NCBI RefSeq assembly: GCF_016612545.1
Contig: NZ_JAENRY010000153.1
Span: 1-37,183, forward strand
Direction of reading: 5' to 3'
DNA: 37,183 nt
DNA from: Streptomyces sp. MBT65
GTDB taxonomy: Bacteria; Actinomycetota; Actinomycetes; Streptomycetales; Streptomycetaceae
Both the position numbers and the translations under genes were made by a program. Positions within the stretch are counted from its first letter, which is position 1, and every line of letters starts with the position of its first letter. Below the pieces are notes generated by a model. That model did no database searches, was not told the DNA's origin, and was given only the letters and a program-made list of their open reading frames with translations. Shown here piece by piece: positions 8,476-16,684 of the stretch.

Positions 8476-9450
8476 ATGCTGCTCGAAGTGCGGGACCTGC
8501 ACGTGGAGTTCAGGACCAGGGACGGGGTCGCCAAGGCCGTCAACGGGGTCAACTACAGCGTGGACGAGGGGGAGACCCTCGCCGTGCTGGGGGAGTCCGG
8601 GTCCGGGAAGTCGGTGACCGCGCAGGCGGTGATGGGGATTCTCGATGTGCCGCCCGGGAAGATCACCGGCGGGGAGATCCTCTTCCGGGGCAAGGACCTG
8701 CTGAAGTTCAAGGAGGAGGAGCGGCGGAAGGTCCGCGGCGCCGAGATGGCGATGATCTTCCAGGACGCGCTGTCCTCGCTCAACCCCGTGCTCTCCGTGG
8801 GCGACCAGCTCGGCGAGATGTTCATCGTGCACAAGGGGATGTCGAGGAAGGACGCGCGGGCCAAGGCGATCGAGCTGATGGAGCGGGTGCGGATCCCGGC
8901 CGCCAAGGAACGCGTCCGCGACTACCCGCACCAGTTCTCCGGCGGTATGCGCCAGCGCATCATGATCGCCATGGCGCTCGCCCTGGAGCCGGCGCTCATC
9001 ATCGCCGACGAACCGACCACCGCCCTCGACGTCACCGTCCAGGCCCAGGTCATGGACCTGCTCGCCGAGTTGCAGCGCGAGCTCAACATGGGGCTCATCC
9101 TCATCACCCACGACCTCGGGGTCGTAGCGGACGTCGCCGACAAGATCGCCGTGATGTACGCGGGCCGGATCGTCGAGTCGGCCCCCGTCCACGACATCTA
9201 CAAGGCGCCCGCCCACCCGTACACCCGCGGCCTGCTCGACTCCATCCCGCGCCTGGACCAGAAGGGGCAGGAGCTCTACGCCATCAAGGGCCTGCCGCCG
9301 AACCTCATGCACATCCCGCCCGGCTGCGCCTTCAACCCCCGTTGTCCGATGGCCCAGGACGTGTGCCGGACCGATGAACCCGAGCTGTACGAGGTTGATC
9401 AACACCGGGGCAGCGCCTGTCACTTCTGGAGGGAGTGCCTCAATGGTTGA
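8476..9450 (+). CDS. oligopeptide ABC transporter ATP-binding protein, DppD/OppD type
   Basis: This is a cytoplasmic ATPase (324 aa). Walker A is GESGSGKS (about residues 39-46), the signature is FSGGMRQR, Walker B is LIIADEPTTALD and the H-loop is LITHDLG. The C-terminal oligopeptide-transporter extension carries CAFNPRCPMAQDVC and a late CHFW, the cysteine cluster seen in OppD/DppD proteins (an iron-sulfur site in some members). The ATG at 8476 lies 9 bases after the permease stop; a GAGG sits upstream. Its last bases overlap the start of the partner ATPase. Confidence 0.94.
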   Translation: MLLEVRDLHVEFRTRDGVAKAVNGVNYSVDEGETLAVLGESGSGKSVTAQAVMGILDVPPGKITGGEILFRGKDLLKFKEEERRKVRGAEMAMIFQDALSSLNPVLSVGDQLGEMFIVHKGMSRKDARAKAIELMERVRIPAAKERVRDYPHQFSGGMRQRIMIAMALALEPALIIADEPTTALDVTVQAQVMDLLAELQRELNMGLILITHDLGVVADVADKIAVMYAGRIVESAPVHDIYKAPAHPYTRGLLDSIPRLDQKGQELYAIKGLPPNLMHIPPGCAFNPRCPMAQDVCRTDEPELYEVDQHRGSACHFWRECLNG

Positions 9451-10528
9451 GCCGATCCTGGAGGTGACCGGGCTCGTCAAGCACTACCCGTTGACCCAGG
9501 GCATCCTCTTCAAGAAACAGGTCGGTGCCGTCAAGGCCGTCGACGGTGTGGACTTCGCGCTCGACAAGGGAGAGACCCTCGGCATCGTCGGGGAGTCCGG
9601 CTGCGGCAAGTCGACCGTCGCCAAGATGCTGGTCAACCTCGAGCGGCCGACCGAGGGCTCGATCAAGTTCAAGGGCGAGGACATCAGCAAGATGTCCGGC
9701 CGCGCCCTGAAGGCCGCCCGCCGCAACATCCAGATGGTGTTCCAGGACCCGTACACCTCCCTCAACCCCCGGATGACGGTGGGCGACATCATCGGGGAGC
9801 CGTACGAGATCCACCCCGAGGTGGCGCCGAAAGGCGACCGGCGCAAGCGGGTTCAGGATCTGCTGGACGTGGTCGGGCTCAACCCCGAGTACATCAACCG
9901 GTATCCGCACCAGTTCTCCGGCGGCCAGCGCCAACGCATCGGCATCGCACGGGGGTTGGCCCTGCGCCCCGAGGTCATCGTCGCCGACGAACCCGTCTCC
10001 GCGCTCGACGTCTCCGTCCAGGCCCAGGTCATCAACCTCCTCGACCGCCTCCAGGACGAGTTCGACCTCTCGTACATCTTCATCGCGCACGACCTGTCGA
10101 TCGTCCGGCACATCTCGGACCGGGTCGGCGTCATGTACCTCGGCCGGATCGTGGAGATCGGCAAGGACGAGGAGATCTACGACCACCCGACGCACCCGTA
10201 CACCCAGGCGCTGCTCTCCGCCGTCCCCGTGCCCGACCCGGACGCGCGCGAGCACCGGGAGCGGATCATCCTGTCGGGTGACGTGCCCTCGCCGACGAAC
10301 GTCCCGTCCGGCTGCCGCTTCCGCACCCGCTGCTGGAAGGCACAGGAGCGCTGCTCGCTGGAGGTGCCGCTGCTCGCCGTACCGGCCGAGTTCCGGCTCG
10401 CGAGCGGGCCCGCCGCGCACGACTCGGCCTGTCACTTCGCCGAGGAGAAGACGGTCGTACCCCACGAGGAAACCCTCGGCGAAACCCCCGCGGCGACCCC
10501 GGACGATCTTGCGGATGGGGCGGAATAA
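9443..10528 (+). CDS. oligopeptide ABC transporter ATP-binding protein, DppF/OppF type
   Basis: This is the second ATPase of the importer (361 aa). It has Walker A GESGCGKST, signature SGGQRQR, Walker B VIVADEPVSALD, H-loop IAHDLS, and a C-terminal oligo_HPY extension with Cys residues (SGCRFRTRCWKAQERC). The open frame extends upstream to 9374, but the ATG at 9443 is preferred. It has GGAGGGAG about 7 bases upstream, overlaps the previous stop by 8 bases, and begins with the expected MVEPILEVTGLVKHYP. The last 25 residues are a low-complexity tail. A strong hairpin follows at 10636-10671. Confidence 0.94.
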   Translation: MVEPILEVTGLVKHYPLTQGILFKKQVGAVKAVDGVDFALDKGETLGIVGESGCGKSTVAKMLVNLERPTEGSIKFKGEDISKMSGRALKAARRNIQMVFQDPYTSLNPRMTVGDIIGEPYEIHPEVAPKGDRRKRVQDLLDVVGLNPEYINRYPHQFSGGQRQRIGIARGLALRPEVIVADEPVSALDVSVQAQVINLLDRLQDEFDLSYIFIAHDLSIVRHISDRVGVMYLGRIVEIGKDEEIYDHPTHPYTQALLSAVPVPDPDAREHRERIILSGDVPSPTNVPSGCRFRTRCWKAQERCSLEVPLLAVPAEFRLASGPAAHDSACHFAEEKTVVPHEETLGETPAATPDDLADGAE

Positions 10529-10635
10529 CACCACAAACAGGCATCAACCGCGTTAACACGCAGGCAACTCGGCCGACCCGGTCTCGATATACGGACGCGT
10601 CAACCTGAACAACGTACGGCCGTGCGGGTGCCGTA

Positions 10636-10671
10636 AACGGACCGGGGCGCGCCATGTCGCCCCGGTCCGTT
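10636..10671. terminator. bidirectional terminator hairpin between convergent genes
   Basis: A perfect 14-bp inverted repeat (10636-10649 with 10658-10671) encloses an 8-base loop. It lies between the rightward importer operon and the leftward peptidase gene, whose stop is 9 bases away. Flanking A and T bases on both sides fit termination in both directions. Confidence 0.8.
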
Positions 10672-10679
10672 GCCCGTTG

Positions 10680-12800
10680 TCAGCGGGTGAGCCCCAACGA
10701 GCGCTTCAGGAAGTCCACTTGGAGCAGCAGCAGGTTCTCCGCGACCTGTTCCTGCGGGGTCATGTGGGTCACCCCGGACAGCGGCAGCACCTCGTGCGGG
10801 CGGCCGGCGGCCAGCAGCGCGGAGGACAGCCGCAGGGTGTGCGCGGCCACCACGTTGTCGTCGGCGAGACCGTGCACGACCATCAGCGGGCGCTGCGGCT
10901 CGGCGGGCGCGGACAGCCCGTCGTCCGTCACCAGACCGCTCTTCGCGTACGCCTCCGGGTCCTTGGCCGGGTCGCCGAGGTACCGCTCCGTGTAGTGGGT
11001 GTCGTAGAGCCGCCAGTCGGTGACCGGGGCGCCCGCGATGCCCGCGTGGAAGACGTCCGGGCGGCGCAGCACGGCGAGCCCCGCGAGCCAACCCCCGTAC
11101 GACCAGCCCCTGATGGCGACCCGGGAGAGGTCGAGCGGGTGGCTCTTGGCGAGGTCCTGGAGGGCGTCGATCTGGTCGTCCAGGGAGACGGTGAAGTCGC
11201 GGTGGACGGCCTTCTCCCATGCCGGTGAGCGGCCCGGGGTGCCCCGGCCGTCGGCGACGAGCACCGCGAAACCCTGGTCCGCGAACCACTGCGAGGTGAG
11301 GTGCGCGTTGTGGGCGGCGACCACGCGCGGGCCGTGCGGACCGCCGTAGGGGTCCATGAGGACGGGGAGCGGGGTGGTGTCGTCGTAGTCCCGTGGCATA
11401 AGCAGGGCGCACGGGACGCGCCGTGCGCCCCCCTCGGTGAACGTGATGCGCGGTGACATACCGGGATCTTCGGCGTGCGACGTGACGGTCACCGTCTTCT
11501 TGCCCTCGCGCAGTACCTGGACCCGCGTGCCCGGCCGGTCCGGCACCGCCGACAGCAGCACGGTCACGCCCCCGGCGCGCACCGCCGAGTGCACGCCGGG
11601 CTCGTGCGAGAGACGCTCCAGCCCGAGCTCGTTGACGCGATACACATGCACCTCGCCGGTCTCCGGGGCGGGCGCGGCCTCGCCCGCCGAGGCCGACACC
11701 AGCACATGGTCGTCGGAGACGTCCAGCACCGCGCGGACGTGCAACTGCGGCCCTGTGAGCAGGCGTTCACCCACCGCGAGCACCCGCGCGCCGCCCTCGT
11801 CGGCGATCCGCACGAGCCGTCCCGAGGGGCTCCAGCACGGCACACCAGGGAAAAGATCAAGCCAAACTGGATCTTCGTCGGCATGCACCATCCGGGTCGC
11901 CCCGGTGTCCGGCTCCACCGCCAGGAACAGCTGGCTGCGCTGGTCCCGGGCCTGCACGAGCAGCAGCGGCGCACCCGCCGCTGACCAGTGCACTTGCGCC
12001 AGATACGGATACCGCGCCCGGTCCCAGACGACCTCCGTACGCGTCCCGTCCAACCCGACGACATACAGCCGTACGTCCGCGTTCGCGGTGCCCGCCGCCG
12101 GGTACGCGACCCGCTGCGGCTCGCGCTCCGGACGGGCCGGGTCGGCGATCCACCAGCGCTGTACCGGCGTGTCGTCCGCGCGGGCGACCAGCAGCCGGTC
12201 CGACTCCGGCGACCACCAGAAGCCACGCGTCCGGCTCATCTCCTCCGCGGCGATGAACTCGGCCAATCCATAGGTGACTTGCTCCGACTCCGGCTCGGCC
12301 AGCGCCCGGTCACCCTCACCCTCGGCGCCTACGACGCGCAGGGCGCCGCCGGTGACGTAGGCGATGTGCCGTCCGTCGGGGGCGGGCCGGGGGTCGATCA
12401 CCGGTCCGGGGACGCGGAGTTGACGTGTCGTACCGGCCCGCAGCTCGGCCGTGAAAAGCCGCCCTGACAAGGCGAAAGACGCCAACTCGGCCTCGCTGTC
12501 GGTGGCGTAGCCGACGATCCCCGCACCGCCCTCACGGCTGCGCTCGCGACGCGCCCGCTCCTGCGCCGAGAGGTGCTCCGCGGCACCGCCCAACAGGGCC
12601 TGCGGGTCGGCCACCACGCGCTCGGTGCCGTCCGCCGGATCGAGGACCCACAGCGCGTTCGCCCGGTCCGTGCCGGAAGCGGAACGCAGGAACACGACCC
12701 GCGCACCGTCGGGCGACACGGTGAACGCGCGCGGCGCGCCGAGCGTGAACTGCTGGGTACGGGCGTGCCGTCGGGGGAAGGAGTCAGCCTCGGTCGTCAT
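10680..12800 (-). CDS. S9 family serine peptidase (dipeptidyl-peptidase IV-like)
   Basis: This is a prolyl-oligopeptidase-family enzyme (706 aa). An N-terminal beta-propeller of the DPPIV_N type (about 20-430) filters peptides into a C-terminal alpha/beta-hydrolase (about 460-700). The nucleophile is Ser567 in GWSYGG, the acid is in GLADDN (about 645) and the base in GVTHMT (about 678). There is no signal peptide, so it is probably cytoplasmic. The reading frame runs on upstream to 12986, but the ATG at 12800 (MTTEADSFPRRHARTQQF) is the expected family start; the ribosome site is weak. It is convergent with the oligopeptide importer, so it may digest imported peptides. That link is inferred from position only. 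Confidence 0.92.
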   Translation of the reverse strand: MTTEADSFPRRHARTQQFTLGAPRAFTVSPDGARVVFLRSASGTDRANALWVLDPADGTERVVADPQALLGGAAEHLSAQERARRERSREGGAGIVGYATDSEAELASFALSGRLFTAELRAGTTRQLRVPGPVIDPRPAPDGRHIAYVTGGALRVVGAEGEGDRALAEPESEQVTYGLAEFIAAEEMSRTRGFWWSPESDRLLVARADDTPVQRWWIADPARPEREPQRVAYPAAGTANADVRLYVVGLDGTRTEVVWDRARYPYLAQVHWSAAGAPLLLVQARDQRSQLFLAVEPDTGATRMVHADEDPVWLDLFPGVPCWSPSGRLVRIADEGGARVLAVGERLLTGPQLHVRAVLDVSDDHVLVSASAGEAAPAPETGEVHVYRVNELGLERLSHEPGVHSAVRAGGVTVLLSAVPDRPGTRVQVLREGKKTVTVTSHAEDPGMSPRITFTEGGARRVPCALLMPRDYDDTTPLPVLMDPYGGPHGPRVVAAHNAHLTSQWFADQGFAVLVADGRGTPGRSPAWEKAVHRDFTVSLDDQIDALQDLAKSHPLDLSRVAIRGWSYGGWLAGLAVLRRPDVFHAGIAGAPVTDWRLYDTHYTERYLGDPAKDPEAYAKSGLVTDDGLSAPAEPQRPLMVVHGLADDNVVAAHTLRLSSALLAAGRPHEVLPLSGVTHMTPQEQVAENLLLLQVDFLKRSLGLTR

Positions 12801-13001
12801 ACCCCGACCATATTGGCCATGCGCCCCCTTGTGCGGCTGTGCGCCGAGCGATGCGCGAGCGCGGATAGTTATGATCACTAGCGCTGGGTGGGTATGAACC
12901 TGCTGGCTGCTGTATGGATTTGCCGTAGGGATCCACCCCATGGATCCGTTGCCCCCATAGTCCGACCCCCTAGTCCCTGGGATCATTGGAGGTGAGCCGC
13001 C
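12801..13001. promoter_or_regulatory. divergent promoter region (peptidase / small membrane protein)
   Basis: This 201-bp region lies between the leftward peptidase and the rightward 64-aa gene. For the latter, TTGCCC (12949-12954), a 16-bp spacer and TAGTCC (12971-12976) form a plausible promoter, with GGAGG at 12988-12992. The peptidase side is AT-richer around 12866-12880 (atagttatgatcacta), a likely promoter zone, but I cannot fix its hexamers. Confidence 0.4.
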
Positions 13002-13196
13002 GTGGCACTCTCGATTTCGGCGGTGGTGCTGCTGGCGATCGTCGTCTTCCTTCTGGTCAAGAAATCAGGGCTGAAGGGCGGACATGCGGTCGTCTGTGTC
13101 CTCCTGGGCTTCTATCTGGCCTCCTCGACCATCGCGCCCACGATCAGCGATCTCACGACCAACATCGCGAGCATGATCGGCAGTATCAAGTTCTGA
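13002..13196 (+). CDS. small membrane protein, function unknown
   Basis: This 64-residue protein has two hydrophobic segments, ISAVVLLAIVVFLLV (about 4-18) and HAVVCVLLGFYLASSTIA (about 28-45), joined by a basic turn KKSGLKGG. A polar tail DLTTNIASMIGSIKF follows. The GTG start at 13002 is preceded by GGAGGTGAG at an ideal distance. It is monocistronic, and a terminator hairpin follows directly at 13202. I recall short membrane proteins at this position in other Streptomyces, but no function is known to me. Confidence 0.8.
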   Translation: MALSISAVVLLAIVVFLLVKKSGLKGGHAVVCVLLGFYLASSTIAPTISDLTTNIASMIGSIKF

Positions 13197-13201
13197 CGGG
13201 C

Positions 13202-13229
13202 TTCGGCCCCTCGGAGACGGGGGGCCGGA
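13202..13229. terminator. terminator hairpin between convergent genes
   Basis: An 11-bp imperfect stem (13202-13212 with 13219-13229, G-T wobbles included, core CGGCCCC/GGGGCCG) has a 6-base loop. It is located between the 64-aa gene and the end of the leftward MerR operon. Confidence 0.6.
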
Positions 13230-13231
13230 CG

Positions 13232-14029
13232 CTACTCCCGGCCCGTCGGATGCTGCCGGGTCTCCTGTGCGGTCGGCACGCGCTCGACGCGGGTCCAGCC
13301 CCTCCAGCCGCGCTCATTCAGGATCGCCAACACCCGTTCGGCGCCCGGCGCGGACTCCAGCATGGCCGAGTCCATCAGGGCGACGAACTGATCGTCGAAG
13401 CCGTCGTCACCCGCCTCACCGGCTTCCACGGCGCGGATCATCAGACGCTCCAGGATGTCGGCGACCTCGACTATCCGTGGATCGTCGGCCCGCCAGTCGA
13501 GCTCCCCCGTGAAGAAGCCGTAGAGCCGCACCATGTCGGGGTCGTCCAACTCCTCGTGCTTCTTGGCGATCACGGCGTCGATCTGCTGCGGCACCTGCGC
13601 GGCGATCATGATCCAGGCATCCCGCTCCAACTCGATGTAGCGCGCCCCGACGCCCAGACCGCGCAGCCGGTCGAGATAGTCCACGACGCTCTGGGGGAGC
13701 GTCAGTTGCTCTCCGGCGGCGAGCCGGGCGAGTCGGCCGCGGGTGTCCCGCAGCCGTCGGATCTCGGCGCGCAGGTCCTTGTCGATGTCCCGGACGCCGT
13801 CGGCGAACTCCGCCGGCCCGGCGTCGAGGAGTTCCTGCACCCTGGCCAGCGGCACACCCGCGTCGGCCAGGGTACGGATCCGGATCAGTCGTACGACCGC
13901 GGCGGCGTCGTAGGTCCGGTACCCGGACCGGTCGCGCTCGGGTTCGGGCAGCAGCCCTATCTGGTGGTAGTGGCGCACCGCCCGTACCGTCACCCCGGCA
14001 TACGCCGCCAGCTGGCTGATGGTGAGCAT
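13232..14029 (-). CDS. MerR family transcriptional regulator
   Basis: This is a 265-aa regulator. The N-terminal winged helix-turn-helix (MLTISQLAAYAGVTVRAVRHYHQIGLL, with SGYRTYDAAAVVRLIRI following) is typical of MerR proteins that read a stretched -35/-10 spacer. A coiled-coil dimer helix follows (about 75-115), then an effector-like C-terminal domain (about 130-250) of TipAS-like character. The open frame extends to 14113, but the ATG at 14029 gives the canonical start and lies 15 bases after the permease stop. It is the last gene of the leftward ABC operon and probably controls it through the palindromic promoter at 15682-15713. The inducer is unknown; a hydrophobic drug or metabolite is inferred. 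Confidence 0.88.
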   Translation of the reverse strand: MLTISQLAAYAGVTVRAVRHYHQIGLLPEPERDRSGYRTYDAAAVVRLIRIRTLADAGVPLARVQELLDAGPAEFADGVRDIDKDLRAEIRRLRDTRGRLARLAAGEQLTLPQSVVDYLDRLRGLGVGARYIELERDAWIMIAAQVPQQIDAVIAKKHEELDDPDMVRLYGFFTGELDWRADDPRIVEVADILERLMIRAVEAGEAGDDGFDDQFVALMDSAMLESAPGAERVLAILNERGWRGWTRVERVPTAQETRQHPTGRE

Positions 14030-14043
14030 GGTCCCAGCCTGCC

Positions 14044-14805
14044 TCAGGCGATCTTCCGGCGGTAGGCGGTCATCGCGAAGACGTACGCCACGACCAGGAT
14101 GCCCAGGCACCACGCGAGCGCGCTCCAGATGTCGTCACCGACCGGCCGCCCGGTGAACAGCGCGCGGATCGTGTCGACGATCGACGTCACCGGCTGATGC
14201 TCGGCGAACCAGCGCACCGGCCCGGGCATCGTCCTCGTGGGCACGAACGCCGAGCTGACGAACGGCAGGAAGATGAGCGGGTAGGCGAACGCGCCCGCCC
14301 CCTCGACCGACGACGCGGAGAGCCCGGGGATCACGGCGAGCCAGGTCAGCGCCAGGGTGAACAGAAGCAGGATGCCGGCGACCGCGAGCCAGGCCGGCAC
14401 TCCGGCCCCCGAGCGGAAGCCCATGAGCAGGGCGACGCCCACGACCAGTACGAGCGCGATCAGGTTGGCGACCAGCGAAGTGACGACATGGGCCCACAGC
14501 ACCCCCGACCGCGCGATCGGCATGGACTGGAACCGCTCGAAGATCCCGCTCTTCACATCGGTGAACAGCCGGTACGCGGTGTAGGAGACGCCCGACGCGA
14601 TGGTCATGAGCAGGATGCCGGGCAGCATGTAGGTCACGTACGGGACCGACCCGGTGTCGATGGCGCCGCCGAAGACGTAGACGAACATCAGCATCATGGC
14701 GACCGGCGTGATCGCGGTCGTGATGATGGTGTCCATGCTGCGGGTGACATGGCGCAGGGTGCGACCCGTGAGCGCGGCGGTGTCGCTGAAGAAGTACGCG
14801 GTCAT
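14044..14805 (-). CDS. ABC-2 type transporter permease (DrrB-like)
   Basis: This is a 253-aa inner-membrane exporter subunit with six predicted helices. It shows the DrrB-like sequence pattern: RTLRHVTRSMDTIITTAITP, then MLPGILLMTIASG, then the cytoplasmic GIFERFQSMPIARSG loop that contacts the ATPase. PLIFLPFVSSAFVPTRTMP and QPVTSIVDTIRALFTGRP follow near the end. The ATG at 14805 overlaps the ATPase stop (ATGA). Together with the ATPase it forms a homologue of antibiotic-efflux exporters such as daunorubicin DrrAB. The substrate is not evident. Confidence 0.92.
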   Translation of the reverse strand: MTAYFFSDTAALTGRTLRHVTRSMDTIITTAITPVAMMLMFVYVFGGAIDTGSVPYVTYMLPGILLMTIASGVSYTAYRLFTDVKSGIFERFQSMPIARSGVLWAHVVTSLVANLIALVLVVGVALLMGFRSGAGVPAWLAVAGILLLFTLALTWLAVIPGLSASSVEGAGAFAYPLIFLPFVSSAFVPTRTMPGPVRWFAEHQPVTSIVDTIRALFTGRPVGDDIWSALAWCLGILVVAYVFAMTAYRRKIA

Positions 14806-15629
14806 CGGTGTCCCCCGGTTGTCGGTCCGGTCGTCATGTCATGGGTGTCGCTCTTGGTGTCCGCGCCGATGACCGCGAGGAAGATCTCCTCCAGGGTCGG
14901 CTGCTTCTCGACGTACTCGACCTTGGCGGGCGGGAAGGCCTGCTTGAGCTCGGCGAGGGTGCCGGTCACGATGATCCGGCCCTGGTGGAGGATCGCGATC
15001 CGGTCGGCCAGCTGCTCGGCCTCCTCCAGGTACTGCGTGGTGAGCAGCACCGTCGTCCCGTGGCCGGCCAGCTCCCTGACCGCGTCCCACACCTCGATGC
15101 GCGCCTCGGGGTCGAGTCCGGCCGTCGGCTCGTCCAGGAAGATCACCGGGGAGTCGCCGACGAGGCTCATCGCGATGTCCAGCCGGCGGCGCATCCCGCC
15201 CGAGTACGTCGACACCCGTCGGGCGCCCGCCTCGGTCAGCGAGAACCGCCGCAGCAGACCGTCCGCGATCGCGCCGGGGTCATCGAGGTGGCGCAGCCTG
15301 GCGACGAGGGCGAGGTTCTCCCGGCCGCTGAGGATCTCGTCGACGGCCGCGAACTGCCCCGTGAGACTGATGGACTCGCGTACGTCCGCCGGTCGCGCGG
15401 CGACGTCGAAGCCGTTGACGCTCGCCGTCCCGGCGTCGGCCTTCAGGAGCGTGGCGAGGATCCGCACGGTCGTGGTCTTGCCCGCCCCGTTGGAGCCGAG
15501 CAGGGCGAAGATGCTCCCCGGCGCCACGTCGAAGTCCACCCCGCGCAGCACGTCGAGGGTCCCGTACGACTTCTCCAGACCCTGTACGCGCATCGCCGGA
15601 CCGGCGATCGATTGGGCTGTCATGGTCAT
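14802..15629 (-). CDS. ABC transporter ATP-binding protein (DrrA-like)
   Basis: This exporter ATPase (275 aa from 15629) has Walker A GSNGAGKTT, signature YSGGMRRRLDIA, Walker B VIFLDEPTAGLD and H-loop TTQYLEEAEQLADR. A DrrA-type C-terminal region (about 215-265) ends in PTLEEIFLAVIGAD. Two ATGs are possible: 15629 and 15623 (MTAQSIAG). The ribosome site AAGGAGG lies 3 bases before the first and 9 before the second, so 15623 may be the true start. It is the first gene of the leftward operon with the permease and MerR gene. A strong hairpin in its predicted leader is noted separately. Confidence 0.92.
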   Translation of the reverse strand: MTMTAQSIAGPAMRVQGLEKSYGTLDVLRGVDFDVAPGSIFALLGSNGAGKTTTVRILATLLKADAGTASVNGFDVAARPADVRESISLTGQFAAVDEILSGRENLALVARLRHLDDPGAIADGLLRRFSLTEAGARRVSTYSGGMRRRLDIAMSLVGDSPVIFLDEPTAGLDPEARIEVWDAVRELAGHGTTVLLTTQYLEEAEQLADRIAILHQGRIIVTGTLAELKQAFPPAKVEYVEKQPTLEEIFLAVIGADTKSDTHDMTTGPTTGGHR

Positions 15630-15642
15630 CTGCCTCCTTCGC

Positions 15643-15674
15643 GGAGCCTTCCGGGCGGCTGCCCGGAAGGCTCC
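15643..15674 (-). other. perfect 14-bp leader hairpin before the ABC/MerR operon
   Basis: 15643-15656 pair exactly with 15661-15674 around a GGCT/AGCC tetraloop. In the leftward transcript it would begin almost at the predicted first base and end just before AAGGAGG. It is not followed by a U-tract, so it looks like an mRNA 5'-end structure or attenuator and not a standard terminator. Confidence 0.75.
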
Positions 15675-15681
15675 TGCCGGA

Positions 15682-15713
15682 AGGATGGAGGGTTGACCCA
15701 GCGTCAAGGTCAA
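15682..15713 (-). promoter_or_regulatory. MerR-type promoter/operator for the ABC-MerR operon
   Basis: On the minus strand TTGACC (complement of 15708-15713) is followed by a 20-bp spacer and CATCCT (complement of 15682-15687). The spacer contains the inverted repeat TTGAC-N5-GTCAA (15693-15707). An overlong spacer with an embedded palindrome is the known hallmark of MerR control, and the operon encodes a MerR protein. Confidence 0.6.
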
Positions 15714-15814
15714 GGCCGTCGTCGGTGCGGACGGCGAGGGGTGTGAGGCGCTGGGCGCGCGCGGTCGGGACACGAGGTCGGCCCCACCGTCGTCCCCGGA
15801 CTCCGCGGGCCTCG

Positions 15815-15820
15815 TAGGGT
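15815..15820 (+). promoter_or_regulatory. -10 element TAGGGT of an apparently leaderless mshB transcript
   Basis: TAGGGT ends 6 bases before the mshB ATG, and no ribosome site is present. Transcription would start at or next to the A of ATG, a common arrangement in Streptomyces. The -35 region is not obvious. Confidence 0.5.
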
Positions 15821-15826
15821 GGACCC

Positions 15827-16684
15827 ATGACCGAACTGCCCGCCCGTCGTCTGCTGCTGGTGCACGCGCATCCGGACGACGAGTCGATCAACAACGGCGC
15901 GACGATGGCCAAGTACCTGGCCGAGGGTGCGCACGTGACACTGATCACGTGCACGCTCGGTGAGCGCGGCGAGATCATCCCGCCCGCGCTACGGCATCTG
16001 TCGGGCGCCGGGCTGGCCGAGGAGCGGGAGCGGGAGCTCGCCGCGGCCATGAAGGCGCTCGGGGTCACCGACCACCGCCTGCTGGGCGGGCCCGGGCGGT
16101 ACCGGGACTCCGGGATGATGGGCACCTCGGACAACGACGACCCCGGCTGCTTCTGGCGGGCCGATCTCGACGAGGCCGCCGGGCATCTCGTCGAGGTGAT
16201 CCGCGAGATCCGGCCCCAGGTGCTGGTCACCTACGACCCCGACGGCGGCTACGGCCACCCCGACCACATCCAGGCCCACCGCGTCGCCATGCGCGCCGTC
16301 CAACTCGCCGCCGACGCCGGGCAGTCGATTGCCAAGGTCTACTGGAACCGGGTGCCCCGGAGCGTCGTGGAAGAGGGGTTCGCGCGGTTGCGTGACGCGC
16401 TGCCGGGGCTGCCCTTCGCCGCCGCGGCCGCCGTGGACGACGTACCGGGTGTCGTGGACGGCGAGCTGATCACCGCCGCGGTCGACGGCGGCGCGTATGC
16501 CGCCGCCAAGACCGCCGCGCTGCGCGCGCACGCCACGCAGCTCGAAGTCGCCCCGGACCAGCCGTACTTCGCGCTCTCGAACGAGCTCGCGCAGCCCGTG
16601 TTCACCACCGAGTACTACGAGTTGGTCCAGGGGGTACCCGGTGGGGCGCCCGAGACCGACCTCTTCGAAGGGCTGGGCCTGTGA
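15827..16684 (+). CDS. mshB: N-acetyl-1-D-myo-inositol-2-amino-2-deoxy-alpha-D-glucopyranoside deacetylase (MshB)
   Basis: This is a zinc-dependent deacetylase of mycothiol biosynthesis (285 aa). It removes the acetyl group from GlcNAc-Ins to give GlcN-Ins, which MshC then couples to cysteine. The LmbE-like fold is shown by AHPDDE, with zinc ligands inferred as His15 and Asp18, and by GHPDH, with His147. A conserved CTLGERGEI segment follows the first strand, and NGATMAKYLAEGAHVTLITC is also typical. Length matches the family. The ATG at 15827 follows a -10 element with no leader. It is translationally coupled (GTGA) to the membrane-protein gene downstream. Mycothiol is the actinobacterial thiol buffer, which supports the taxonomic call. 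Confidence 0.95.
   Translation: MTELPARRLLLVHAHPDDESINNGATMAKYLAEGAHVTLITCTLGERGEIIPPALRHLSGAGLAEERERELAAAMKALGVTDHRLLGGPGRYRDSGMMGTSDNDDPGCFWRADLDEAAGHLVEVIREIRPQVLVTYDPDGGYGHPDHIQAHRVAMRAVQLAADAGQSIAKVYWNRVPRSVVEEGFARLRDALPGLPFAAAAAVDDVPGVVDGELITAAVDGGAYAAAKTAALRAHATQLEVAPDQPYFALSNELAQPVFTTEYYELVQGVPGGAPETDLFEGLGL

Noticed and set aside
12986..14065. Forward open frame of 359 codons antisense to the MerR regulator
   Set aside because: The MerR helix-turn-helix on the opposite strand is unambiguous, and this frame has no domain features.
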